Shown in pieces: positions 1 to 6,153 of a stretch of DNA of 7,801 bases. The notes below the pieces were generated by a model. The model made no database searches. It was given only the letters and a program-made list of their open reading frames with translations, and was not told where the DNA came from. Numbering within the stretch: position 1 is the stretch's first letter; every line of letters begins with the position of its first letter. This stretch comes from an uncultured Clostridia bacterium. Its GTDB lineage: Bacteria; Bacillota; Clostridia; Christensenellales; Aristaeellaceae. Location: contig CALCTW010000105.1 in assembly GCA_937907055.1 (NCBI GenBank), forward strand, positions 1 through 7,801. The letters run 5' to 3'. Both the position numbers and the translations under genes were made by a program.

Positions 1-479
1 GGCTCAAGGGCGAGACCAGCGGCAATTATCAGCACATCGTCTCCATCACCGCCGATTGCGATCAGGACGCGCTGGTCATCATGGTCGAAAAGGACGGCCC
101 CGCCTGCCACATGGGCACGGACAGCTGCTTCACCCATGAAGTCTGGGAAGCCGAGGACAAGCACGATTTCAGCTACGAAATGCTCTTTGAACTCATCCGC
201 GGCCGCAAGACCGAAAAGAAGGAAGGCAGCTACACCACCTACCTCTTCGAAAAGGGTCTGGACAAAATCTGCAAGAAGGTCGGCGAGGAATGCACCGAGG
301 TCATCATCGGCGCGCAGCACAAGGATAAAAAAGAGACCATCTATGAGATCGCCGATCTCGCCTATCACGTCATGGTGCTCATGATCGAAGCCGGCATCTC
401 ACTCGAGGATATCCACAAGGAACTGGCTTCCCGTCATGTGATCGACAAAAAAGTCAAGCAGGAGAAGATGACCGAATGA
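1..479 (+). CDS. hisIE: Bifunctional phosphoribosyl-AMP cyclohydrolase / phosphoribosyl-ATP pyrophosphatase HisIE, 3' part
   Basis: Catalyses steps 2 and 3 of histidine biosynthesis in the cytoplasm: the HisE domain removes pyrophosphate from phosphoribosyl-ATP and the HisI domain opens the adenine ring of phosphoribosyl-AMP. The reading frame is open from the window edge (first whole codon at 3), so the N-terminus is outside the window; the ATG at 81 is internal. The visible peptide starts with the HisI signature LKGETSGNYQH. It then shows the metal-binding DCDQD motif and three Cys residues spaced 16 and 7 apart (visible residues 19, 35, 42), which is the zinc-site spacing of the family. 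The HisE domain follows from about visible residue 56, with the KKVGEECTE helix and the EIADLAYHV helix that supply its acidic metal ligands. The stop overlaps the next start by 4 bp. The HisI-HisE fusion is common in bacteria. Identification is firm. Confidence 0.96.
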   Translation, partial: LKGETSGNYQHIVSITADCDQDALVIMVEKDGPACHMGTDSCFTHEVWEAEDKHDFSYEMLFELIRGRKTEKKEGSYTTYLFEKGLDKICKKVGEECTEVIIGAQHKDKKETIYEIADLAYHVMVLMIEAGISLEDIHKELASRHVIDKKVKQEKMTE

Positions 480-1252
480 TCCTGCAGGATCTGCACATGC
501 ACTCCGCCTTTTCAGACGGCAGGAACACCGCCGGGGAGATGGTCCTGTCCGCCATTGAAAAGGGGCTGACCGTCGTCGGTCTGTCCGATCATTCCTGGTC
601 TCCTCAGGATCCGGATACCATGCCCTTTGAACGCTATCCGTCCTACCGGGCCGAGGTCGCGCGCCTGAAGGAGCAATACAGGGGTCAGATCACCGTCCTC
701 TGCGGCATCGAGCAGGATCTCGATACCGAAAATCCGCCCGAAGGCTTTGATTATGTCATCGGCTCTGTGCATTTTCTTCGCAGGGACGGCGAGGATGTTT
801 ATGTGGACTGGTCACCCGAAAAGACCGCTGATGCCGTCTCCCGTCTCTACGGCGGGGATGCCCTCAGTTACTGCGAGCATTATTACTCTCAGGTGGCAAA
901 ATGGGCGTCTGTCCCCTGTGATATCGTCGGTCACTTTGATCTGGTCACCAAGTTCAACGAACGCCTTCCCCTCATCGATACCGCGCATCCGCGCTATATC
1001 GCCGCGTGGCGGAAGGCCGCCGATGCCCTGTTGGCGGCAGGCCGCATCTTCGAGATCAACACCGGGGCCATCAGCCGCGGCTGGCGTACATCCCCCTACC
1101 CCTCCCCGGAGATCCTCGCCTATCTGAAGGCGCGCGGCGCGCGTTTCGTCCTGTCCTCCGACAGTCATTCCGCCGCGAATATCGCCTTTCAGTTCGATCA
1201 GTTCGCGTCTCTTGCCGCGGACCGGCTCGTTCAATTCCCACTTGTAAAATAA
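476..1252 (+). CDS. hisJ: PHP-family histidinol-phosphatase (HisJ/HisK type)
   Basis: Likely dephosphorylates L-histidinol phosphate to histidinol, the penultimate step of histidine synthesis. The 258-residue length fits the single-domain PHP (polymerase and histidinol phosphatase) enzymes of Gram-positive bacteria. The trinuclear metal-site residues are visible in order: H7 and H9 (DLHMHSAFSDG), D38-H39 (LSDHSW), E79 (CGIEQD), H99 (GSVHF), H153 (VGHFD), E193 (FEINTG), and D229 with H231 (SSDSHS). The ATG at 476 overlaps the hisIE stop as ATGA, with AGGAG at 460-464 inside hisIE, so the two are probably translationally coupled. PHP proteins also include general phosphoesterases, but position directly behind hisIE and the full motif set favour the histidine role. 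The symbol follows the Bacillus usage and is unrelated to the E. coli histidine-binding protein HisJ. Confidence 0.93.
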   Translation: MILQDLHMHSAFSDGRNTAGEMVLSAIEKGLTVVGLSDHSWSPQDPDTMPFERYPSYRAEVARLKEQYRGQITVLCGIEQDLDTENPPEGFDYVIGSVHFLRRDGEDVYVDWSPEKTADAVSRLYGGDALSYCEHYYSQVAKWASVPCDIVGHFDLVTKFNERLPLIDTAHPRYIAAWRKAADALLAAGRIFEINTGAISRGWRTSPYPSPEILAYLKARGARFVLSSDSHSAANIAFQFDQFASLAADRLVQFPLVK

Positions 1253-1274
1253 TCGTAATATTTTCGGAATATTA

Positions 1275-1303
1275 TTGCAAAAAATCCCGCTTCTCCTTAT
1301 AAT
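1275..1303 (+). promoter_or_regulatory. Probable sigma-70/SigA-type promoter lying inside the terminator
   Basis: A -35-like TTGCAA (1275-1280, 4 of 6 consensus bases) is separated by exactly 17 bp from a perfect TATAAT -10 box (1298-1303). The -10 box lies in the loop of the his terminator. A transcript would start near 1310, inside the right arm, and so would not form the terminator. It would have about a 59-nt leader before the ATG at 1369. AT-richness of terminators raises the chance of a coincidental match. Confidence 0.55.
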
Positions 1304-1319
1304 ATAAGCGGGATTTTTT
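1279..1319 (+). terminator. Intrinsic terminator of the histidine operon
   Basis: TCCCGCTT at 1285-1292 pairs with AAGCGGGA at 1306-1313 around a 13-nt AT-rich loop. A run of six A before and six T after (1279-1284 and 1314-1319) extends the stem and provides the U-tract. It starts 26 bp after the stop of the PHP phosphatase. Because both A- and T-runs are present it could act in either direction. A smaller hairpin, AATATT at 1257-1262 with AATATT at 1268-1273, lies just upstream. Confidence 0.9.
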
Positions 1320-1356
1320 ATTTGTTTACGCTTTTTTCGCATTTTCTGCTTTGTAC

Positions 1357-1360
1357 GGAG
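1357..1360 (+). promoter_or_regulatory. Ribosome binding site setting the start of the GT-C-like gene
   Basis: GGAG lies 8 nt before the ATG at 1369. The frame is also open from a TTG at 1351, but the GGAG would then lie inside the coding region and the TTG has no site of its own, so 1369 is preferred. Confidence 0.7.
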
Positions 1361-1368
1361 TATTTCAG

Positions 1369-3426
1369 ATGGGTTATTGTTTCAGCCTTCTTTATCTTTT
1401 CACGTTCATCGCGGCCGGTATTTTCATCGTGCGCTGCCTGCTTCCCCGCGTTGGAGCCGTCGCGCGCGTGTGGCTCGGTGTCAGCCTCGGCATCCTGCTG
1501 CAGATGTGGCTGCCGCTGCTCGCCGCCTTTGTTTTCCGCTTTTCCATGCTGGCGCACGCGGTCGCGCTCGCGCCGCTCGCGCTTTTCTGCGCGGCCGCCT
1601 TTTTCCTGCGCAGCCGTGTCCGGCCGGCGCCCTTCGGCAGAGAGGATAAAAAGCTCCTTCTCTCCCTTCTCTGTGTCGCGCTTCCGCTCACCCTTGTCGG
1701 CGGGTATCTGCAATGGACGCATAATATCATGCCGGATGCCATGGGCAATCTGCATGTCGGCCAGTCCACCTACGGCGATCTCAATCTCCATCTGGGCATC
1801 ATCACCAGTCTGCGCGATGCCTCCATCCCGGCGGATTACAGCATCTTTCCCGGTGAAAAACTGTGCTATCCCTTCCTGACCGACAGTTTTTCCACCACCT
1901 TCATGCTCTTTGGCTGTTCGCTGCGTTTCTCTGTCGTTTTCCCGGGCATCCTGCTCATGGCGCTCACCTTCTCCGGTTATCTCATTCTGGCGCAGCATAT
2001 CAGCGGCAGGCACCGTGTCGCCGTTCTGGCCGCGCTTCTGTTTTTCATCAACGGCGGTCTGGGCTTCCTCTATTCCTTCGATATGCTGGGGGTCAGTCAG
2101 GGCATTCCGGGCGATCACGAATTACAATCCGGCACCGGTCTTCTTTCCCGTCTCGATACCATCCTGCACGGCTGGTATCAGACCCCTGCCAATCACGCGG
2201 AATTCACCTCCTATAACCTGCGCTGGAGCAATGTCATCGCGGATATGCTCATCCCGCAGCGCACCATCCTCGGCGGCTGGTGCCTCCTGCTCCCCTGTCT
2301 TTATCTGCTTTGGGATCTTGCCGCGGGCGATCGCTTCGTTCCCCTGCCGCTCTCCCCGATTTCCTCTGATCTCCCGGCTGTCCCGTCCGGCAGAAAGGAC
2401 CTCCGCCTTGCCGTCCTGCTGGGTGTCTGGGCCGGTCTGCTGCCCATGGTGCACACCCACTCCTTCCTCGCGCTGGGTCTGATCTCCCTCGGCTGGATGG
2501 TCTGGGATTGCATCGCGAACCGCCGTCATTTCAGCCGTGTATTCCCCGGCTGGCTCCTTTACGGCGGCATCGCGGTCGCGCTGGCCGCGCCGCAGCTTTT
2601 CCTGTGGACGTTCTCGCAGGTTTCCGGCGGTCAGGGCTTCCTCACCTTCCAGTTCAATTGGGTCAACAATTCCGGCGGCAACGGCCTCCGGGACGGCTAT
2701 TTCTGGTTCTACATCAAAAATATCGGTCTCCCCTTCATCCTGCTCATCATCGCCCTGTTTGAAAAGAACAAAAAGACCCGTTTCATCGCCTGCGGCGCGT
2801 TCGTGGTCTTCCTGGCAGCGGAATTCATCCGTTTCCAGCCCAATGAATACGATAACAACAAGCTTTTCTATGTCTGGTACATGCTCTGCGCCATCATCGC
2901 GGCGGATTACGCCTGCCGTCTTTTCAGCGCTCTCCGGGCCTTCCGGGGCCGCTGGGTGATGGCCGTGCTCGTATGCTTTGGCTTCTTCTGCACCGGCACG
3001 CTGTCCATCGCGCGTGAATGCGTCAGCGATTATCAGACCTTCTCCTCTGCCGATGCCGCGGCTGCCGCGTACATAGAGGAAAACACCCCGAAGGACAGCG
3101 TTTTCCTCACCTGGACAGAGCATATCAATCCCGTCTCCGCGCTCACAGGCCGCACCATCGTCTGCGGTCCCAGTCTGTGGCTTCACTGGCACGGGTTCAA
3201 TATCTACGGCCGTGAAGCACGCATCAGCAGCTTCTACCATGATCCCGAAAGCGAGCTTTCCCTTCTCCGGGATTACGGGGTCGATTATATCTACGCCGGG
3301 CCCTATGAGAATTACGAATGCCGGGCTAACCGCGAAGCGCTGGATGCCCTATTTGAAAGGGTCTACACAAGCCCGATGGGCGATATCTGCATTTGGGCTG
3401 TGCCGGAGGAGATGAGCGCGCCATGA
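1369..3426 (+). CDS. Large polytopic membrane protein, probable GT-C-type glycosyltransferase
   Basis: A 685-residue integral membrane protein with about 12-13 hydrophobic segments, roughly residues 5-25, 34-56, 62-80, 95-113, 190-208, 217-235, 300-318, 346-378 (two), 394-414, 450-464, 470-486, 499-517 and 529-548. A non-membrane C-terminal domain of about 135 residues follows (550-685). The long loop after helix 4 contains YGDLNLHLG (D137, H141), resembling the acidic loop-1 motif of GT-C enzymes, which use a lipid-phosphate sugar donor outside the membrane. A second motif before a late helix, NEYDNNKLFYVWY (493-504 region), resembles the DN-K motif of uncharacterised GT39-like membrane proteins. 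HTH at 362-364 sits in a membrane-edge loop. The C-terminal domain (YIEENTPKDSVFLTW..., VDYIYAGPYE) is typical of these proteins. Substrate and acceptor cannot be read from sequence. It heads a tight cassette with a GtrA-like protein and an L,D-transpeptidase, which fits an envelope glycosylation role. The GT-C assignment is inference; a polytopic membrane protein is certain. Confidence 0.72.
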   Translation: MGYCFSLLYLFTFIAAGIFIVRCLLPRVGAVARVWLGVSLGILLQMWLPLLAAFVFRFSMLAHAVALAPLALFCAAAFFLRSRVRPAPFGREDKKLLLSLLCVALPLTLVGGYLQWTHNIMPDAMGNLHVGQSTYGDLNLHLGIITSLRDASIPADYSIFPGEKLCYPFLTDSFSTTFMLFGCSLRFSVVFPGILLMALTFSGYLILAQHISGRHRVAVLAALLFFINGGLGFLYSFDMLGVSQGIPGDHELQSGTGLLSRLDTILHGWYQTPANHAEFTSYNLRWSNVIADMLIPQRTILGGWCLLLPCLYLLWDLAAGDRFVPLPLSPISSDLPAVPSGRKDLRLAVLLGVWAGLLPMVHTHSFLALGLISLGWMVWDCIANRRHFSRVFPGWLLYGGIAVALAAPQLFLWTFSQVSGGQGFLTFQFNWVNNSGGNGLRDGYFWFYIKNIGLPFILLIIALFEKNKKTRFIACGAFVVFLAAEFIRFQPNEYDNNKLFYVWYMLCAIIAADYACRLFSALRAFRGRWVMAVLVCFGFFCTGTLSIARECVSDYQTFSSADAAAAAYIEENTPKDSVFLTWTEHINPVSALTGRTIVCGPSLWLHWHGFNIYGREARISSFYHDPESELSLLRDYGVDYIYAGPYENYECRANREALDALFERVYTSPMGDICIWAVPEEMSAP

Positions 3427-3665
3427 TCGATCGTTTCCTGCTCTACTCCCTTCAGCACCGCCGCCCCATCCGGGTCATGTGCGCCGATACCCTCAAATAC
3501 ATGAATCTCACCGTTCTCTCCATCGAAGGCGATACCCTTTACTATCTCAAGAGCGGCACAAAAACGCCGCGTCAGATGCCCCTGCATAATCTGCTTTCCG
3601 CGGGCTATGCCCGGGGCGATAACGGTGACCCGCTCGAAAATGAATTGAAAGAAGGTTCTCTATGA
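3423..3665 (+). CDS. Small uncharacterised protein (80 aa), possible small beta-barrel
   Basis: I do not recognise this gene as a named family. It encodes 80 residues with no signal peptide or membrane segment, so it is probably cytoplasmic. After a short N-terminal helix (MIDRFLLYSLQH) it alternates predicted short strands: PIRVMC (15-20), YMNLTVLSI (26-34), DTLYYLK (37-43), RQMPL (50-54) and a final LLSAGYARGD (57-66), then an acidic tail. The strand spacing is reminiscent of an isolated WYL/Sm-like barrel, but this is weak inference. The ATG at 3423 overlaps the upstream stop as ATGA, with GGAGGAG at 3405-3411 inside the upstream gene. It ends in another ATGA overlap with the GtrA-like gene. 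Lodging between two membrane-protein genes with coupled translation argues that it is real and works with them, perhaps as a regulator or adaptor. Confidence 0.75.
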   Translation: MIDRFLLYSLQHRRPIRVMCADTLKYMNLTVLSIEGDTLYYLKSGTKTPRQMPLHNLLSAGYARGDNGDPLENELKEGSL

Positions 3666-4186
3666 TCGATAAACTTCTGGACGGCATCACCGGTCTCGCG
3701 CTCCGGCTCGTCCGCCTCATCTTCAAGTATAAAGCGCCGTCCGCCCTGCAGGATCGGGATCGTCTTTCGGAGATCATCAATTATCTCGTTTTCGGTGTTC
3801 TCACCACACTTGTCAGCCTGCTCACCTATTTCCTCATGAGCCTCGTCCTCGGCAACGCCTCCTATCCGCAGGATTCGCCGTCTCTTGTCTGGCGCGCCAA
3901 TGTCTGCCAGGGCTTCAGCTGGGTCTGCGCGGTCCTCTTCGCGTTCTTCACCAACCGCAAATGGGTCTTCCGCAGTCAGAGCAGCCGCCGGGGGATGCTC
4001 GCTGAGTTCGGCAAGTTCGTTCTGGCCCGCATCGCCAGCTTCCTCATCATCGAGCTCGGTGTTTTCAATCTTCTTCTGCTGATCCCCGTCTCGGACGGCA
4101 TCGCCAAGCTCATCGTCACCATCCTGGTCGTCATCTTCAACTACTTTGCCAGCAAGTTCGCCGTTTTCACCGGCAAAAAGAAATAA
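3662..4186 (+). CDS. GtrA-like four-helix membrane protein
   Basis: A 174-residue protein matching the GtrA/DPMS transmembrane family (PF04138 type), implicated in moving or presenting lipid-linked sugars such as undecaprenyl-phosphate glucose. Four membrane helices are visible at about 38-63, 84-104, 117-141 and 147-168, after an amphipathic N-terminal region of about 35 residues. Family hallmarks are FAFFTNRKWVF (93-103, after helix 2) and the closing NYFASKFAVF (160-169) followed by a basic GKKK tail. The start ATG at 3662 overlaps the previous stop (ATGA) with GAAGG at 3651-3655. Lying behind a GT-C-like gene, it may help supply the lipid-linked sugar donor, as GtrA does for O-antigen glucosylation. 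Family membership is confident; the specific substrate is unknown. Confidence 0.88.
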   Translation: MIDKLLDGITGLALRLVRLIFKYKAPSALQDRDRLSEIINYLVFGVLTTLVSLLTYFLMSLVLGNASYPQDSPSLVWRANVCQGFSWVCAVLFAFFTNRKWVFRSQSSRRGMLAEFGKFVLARIASFLIIELGVFNLLLLIPVSDGIAKLIVTILVVIFNYFASKFAVFTGKKK

Positions 4187-4191
4187 CGAGG
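4187..4191 (+). promoter_or_regulatory. Ribosome binding site setting the L,D-transpeptidase start
   Basis: CGAGG directly after the GtrA stop lies 8 nt before the ATG at 4200. The frame is open further upstream to an ATG at 4146 within the GtrA gene, but only the 4200 start places a clean signal peptide (MKKFF followed by a leucine-rich core) at the N-terminus. Confidence 0.7.
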
Positions 4192-4199
4192 TACCTGCC

Positions 4200-5930
4200 A
4201 TGAAAAAGTTCTTCCCGCTCCTGCTCTGCCTTCTGCTTCTCACCTGCTGCGTCCTCACATCGCAGGCCGAAGAAGATGACAGCATCGTCTTCTTTGAAAC
4301 GCTCCAGTTCGGCGATCAGGATGAAGCCGTCAAGGAACTGCAGATCATCCTGAAGGATACCGGTTATTACAACGGGCCGCTCAGCGGTCAGTTCGGTTCC
4401 CTCACCCGCACCGCCGTCAAGGCCGTTCAGAAGGCCTATTCCCTTCCCATCACCGGCATCGCGGATAATGACACGCAGGAGATCATCTTCTCCTCCTCGT
4501 TCATCATGCCGCTGGCCTCCGGCGATACCGGCGAGCAGGTCAAGCGTCTGCAGACCCGCCTGAAGGAACTGGGCTACTACACCAAAAATGTCACCGGCAA
4601 TTACTATCAGAACACCGTTGCCGCCGTCAAGGCCTTCCAGGAGGCCTTCGATCTCGAAGCGACCGGCAAGGCCGATGTCAATACGCTCGCTCTGCTCTAT
4701 TCCAAAGCGGCGGAGCCCACCCCCACGCCCATCCCGACCTCCACGCCGGTGCCCACCCCCACGCCGGTCGGCATGACGCCTGCCCCGGTCCAGAATGTCC
4801 CCTTCAGCAAAAAGCTCTCCTACGGCAGCTCCGGCACACTGGTCGAAAAGGTGCAGCAGCGCCTGATGGATCTGGGCTTCTTCACCTACAAGAAGATCAC
4901 CGGCGGCTATTACACCAACACCCAGTCCGCCGTCAAGGCCTTCCAGCGTCTCAACGGTCTGGATCAGACCGGCACCGTCGATGAGATGACCTGGAACATT
5001 CTTTTCAATGATCCCGAGGTCGCGGACAGCACTGCCGCCACCCCCCGTCCCTCTCCCGTCCCCACCCCGGCGCTCTATTACTTCGAGGTCGATGTGGCCA
5101 ATCAGGTCACCAAGGTCTGGAAGTATGACGAAGCCACCGAAGGCTATACCACCCTGGACCGCGCCTTCCTGTGCGCCACCGGCACCACCACCTATCCCAG
5201 CCCCATCGGCACCTTCACGCTGAGCGGACGCCGCGCCAAGTACTGCGAATTCCCCAACTGGGGCGGCGGTCAGGCCCGCTGGTGGACCAAGATCAACAGC
5301 GAGATCGCCTTCCACAGCGTCATTTACAGTGATTCCTCGGATATCACCACCCTCAAGGTCGGCACGCTCACGGGTCTGGGCAAGCGCGGCAGCCACGGCT
5401 GCATCCGCCTGACCGTCGCGGACGCCAAATGGATCTACGAGAACGCGAAAGCCGGCATGCAGGTCTGGATCCACGATGACGCGCCTTCCGATCCGGAGCT
5501 GCGCTACGCCGTCCAGCCGGGCGAATATGACAGCCGCGCCTACGCGCCCAAGACCACGCCCACGCCGCCGGTCTACACCTATGACGGCACGAAGATCCCC
5601 GAGGGCGAGATCAAGTCCCTCACCGTCGGCAGCGAAGGCGCCACGGTCTACTGGCTGCAGATGAAGCTCAGGGAAATGGGCTATTTCACCGGCACCGTCA
5701 CCGGTCAGTACCGCGAAGGCACGCAGAATGCCGTCCGCAGGTTCCAGGCCGATCATGAACTGTATCAGAACGGCAAGGCCAATGAGGACACCCTCCGCTG
5801 CCTCTACGCGCTGGTGATCGAGGCAAACGCCACGCCCACCCCCATCCCCACACCGGAGATCACCGCCACTCCCGCGCCCACGGCGACGCCCGTGCTGACC
5901 CCGGTGCCCACCGTCACTCCGGCTCCCTGA
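4200..5930 (+). CDS. Secreted L,D-transpeptidase (YkuD) with four peptidoglycan-binding domains and Thr/Pro-rich linkers
   Basis: A 576-residue exported enzyme expected to form 3-3 peptidoglycan cross-links or attach molecules to the wall outside the membrane. Residues 1-23 form a signal peptide (MKKFF, leucine core, probable cleavage after SQA); the Cys residues at 16-17 do not make a good lipobox. Three PG_binding_1 repeats follow at about 31-98, 105-168 and 205-270, each with the pattern LQ..L...GYY.....G.....T..AVKAFQ. Thr/Pro-rich linkers lie at 173-196 and 277-290. The YkuD domain spans about 292-427, with H372 and the catalytic SHGCIRL motif (H399, C401, R403). A fourth peptidoglycan-binding repeat comes after it (about 472-537), and the protein ends in a Thr/Pro/Ala tail of about 32 residues (545-576). 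The gene is the last of the cassette, 13 bp after the GtrA-like gene, and is followed by a terminator. Domain calls are firm; the exact cross-linking substrate is not known. Confidence 0.93.
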   Translation: MKKFFPLLLCLLLLTCCVLTSQAEEDDSIVFFETLQFGDQDEAVKELQIILKDTGYYNGPLSGQFGSLTRTAVKAVQKAYSLPITGIADNDTQEIIFSSSFIMPLASGDTGEQVKRLQTRLKELGYYTKNVTGNYYQNTVAAVKAFQEAFDLEATGKADVNTLALLYSKAAEPTPTPIPTSTPVPTPTPVGMTPAPVQNVPFSKKLSYGSSGTLVEKVQQRLMDLGFFTYKKITGGYYTNTQSAVKAFQRLNGLDQTGTVDEMTWNILFNDPEVADSTAATPRPSPVPTPALYYFEVDVANQVTKVWKYDEATEGYTTLDRAFLCATGTTTYPSPIGTFTLSGRRAKYCEFPNWGGGQARWWTKINSEIAFHSVIYSDSSDITTLKVGTLTGLGKRGSHGCIRLTVADAKWIYENAKAGMQVWIHDDAPSDPELRYAVQPGEYDSRAYAPKTTPTPPVYTYDGTKIPEGEIKSLTVGSEGATVYWLQMKLREMGYFTGTVTGQYREGTQNAVRRFQADHELYQNGKANEDTLRCLYALVIEANATPTPIPTPEITATPAPTATPVLTPVPTVTPAP

Positions 5931-5941
5931 TCCGTTTTTCC

Positions 5942-5969
5942 GCCGCTCCCATTCCGGGGGCGGCTTTTT
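5942..5969 (+). terminator. Intrinsic terminator of the envelope cassette
   Basis: GCCGCTCCC (5942-5950) pairs with GGGGGCGGC (5956-5964) around the 5-nt loop ATTCC: a 9-bp GC-rich stem with one U-G wobble, followed by five T (5965-5969). It starts 11 bp after the L,D-transpeptidase stop. Confidence 0.92.
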
Positions 5970-6073
5970 CAGTCCTTTTCATCCCATCGTCCTTTTCTTC
6001 TCTCTCCCTTTCCGTCCCCTCCGCGCCCCTGTTTTTCTCTTTCCCCGCCGTGCCGTTCCCTTTTTGTCTTTTT
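5965..6073 (+). other. Polypyrimidine tract in the spacer upstream of pduL
   Basis: By eye, only about 15 of these roughly 110 bases are purines; the rest are C and T on the + strand. No credible gene lies here: the antisense frame across it (5914-6126) is just Lys/Glu/Arg-rich low complexity. The T-runs at 6061-6073 adjoin the pduL -35 region and could act like an UP element. Confidence 0.7.
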
Positions 6074-6075
6074 AC

Positions 6076-6104
6076 TTGCGCGCGGCCCTCAAATGGCGTA
6101 TAAT
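6076..6104 (+). promoter_or_regulatory. Probable promoter of pduL
   Basis: A perfect TATAAT (6099-6104) lies 17 bp after a weak -35 match TTGCGC (6076-6081, 3 of 6). T-rich runs lie immediately upstream. Transcription would start near 6111, giving a leader of about 43 nt. Confidence 0.65.
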
Positions 6105-6114
6105 AACTGACAAA

Positions 6115-6145
6115 CCGTGTACTCACGGGAATAAAAAAAGGTGGT
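6115..6145 (+). promoter_or_regulatory. pduL leader: 5' hairpin and strong Shine-Dalgarno site
   Basis: CCGTG (6115-6119) and CACGG (6124-6128) form a 5-bp hairpin with a TACT loop within a few bases of the predicted transcript start. AAAGGTGGT (6137-6145) is a near-perfect ribosome binding site 8 nt before the ATG at 6154, which settles that start over an in-frame ATG at 6064. The leader suggests high expression; it is too short for a known riboswitch. Confidence 0.65.
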
Positions 6146-6153
6146 ATTTAATT

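Noticed and set aside
812..1342. Antisense open frame of 176 codons across the PHP phosphatase gene and its terminator
   Set aside because: It is a shadow of a GC-rich coding region, crosses the terminator, and has low-complexity composition with no recognisable domain.
1351..1368. TTG at 1351 as the start of the GT-C-like protein
   Set aside because: It would place the GGAG ribosome binding site inside the gene; the ATG at 1369 has this site at 8-nt spacing and starts directly before the first membrane helix.
2122..3240. Long antisense open frame (372 codons) inside the GT-C-like gene
   Set aside because: It is Glu/Arg/Gly/Asp-rich shadow coding opposite a well-supported membrane protein; no ribosome binding site or family motif.
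4167..5756. Very long antisense open frame (529 codons) opposite the L,D-transpeptidase
   Set aside because: Its Gly/Asp/Leu-rich sequence mirrors the sense codons, while the sense strand has signal peptide, repeats and catalytic motif. GC-rich codon bias explains the length.
5914..6126. Antisense 70-codon frame over the polypyrimidine tract
   Set aside because: Its Lys/Glu/Arg-rich composition comes purely from the base bias, it overlaps the cassette terminator, and it has no supporting features.
6111..6153. A riboswitch in the pduL leader
   Set aside because: The leader is only about 43 nt with one 5-bp hairpin; there is no room for an aptamer and no alternative terminator or anti-Shine-Dalgarno pairing is evident.
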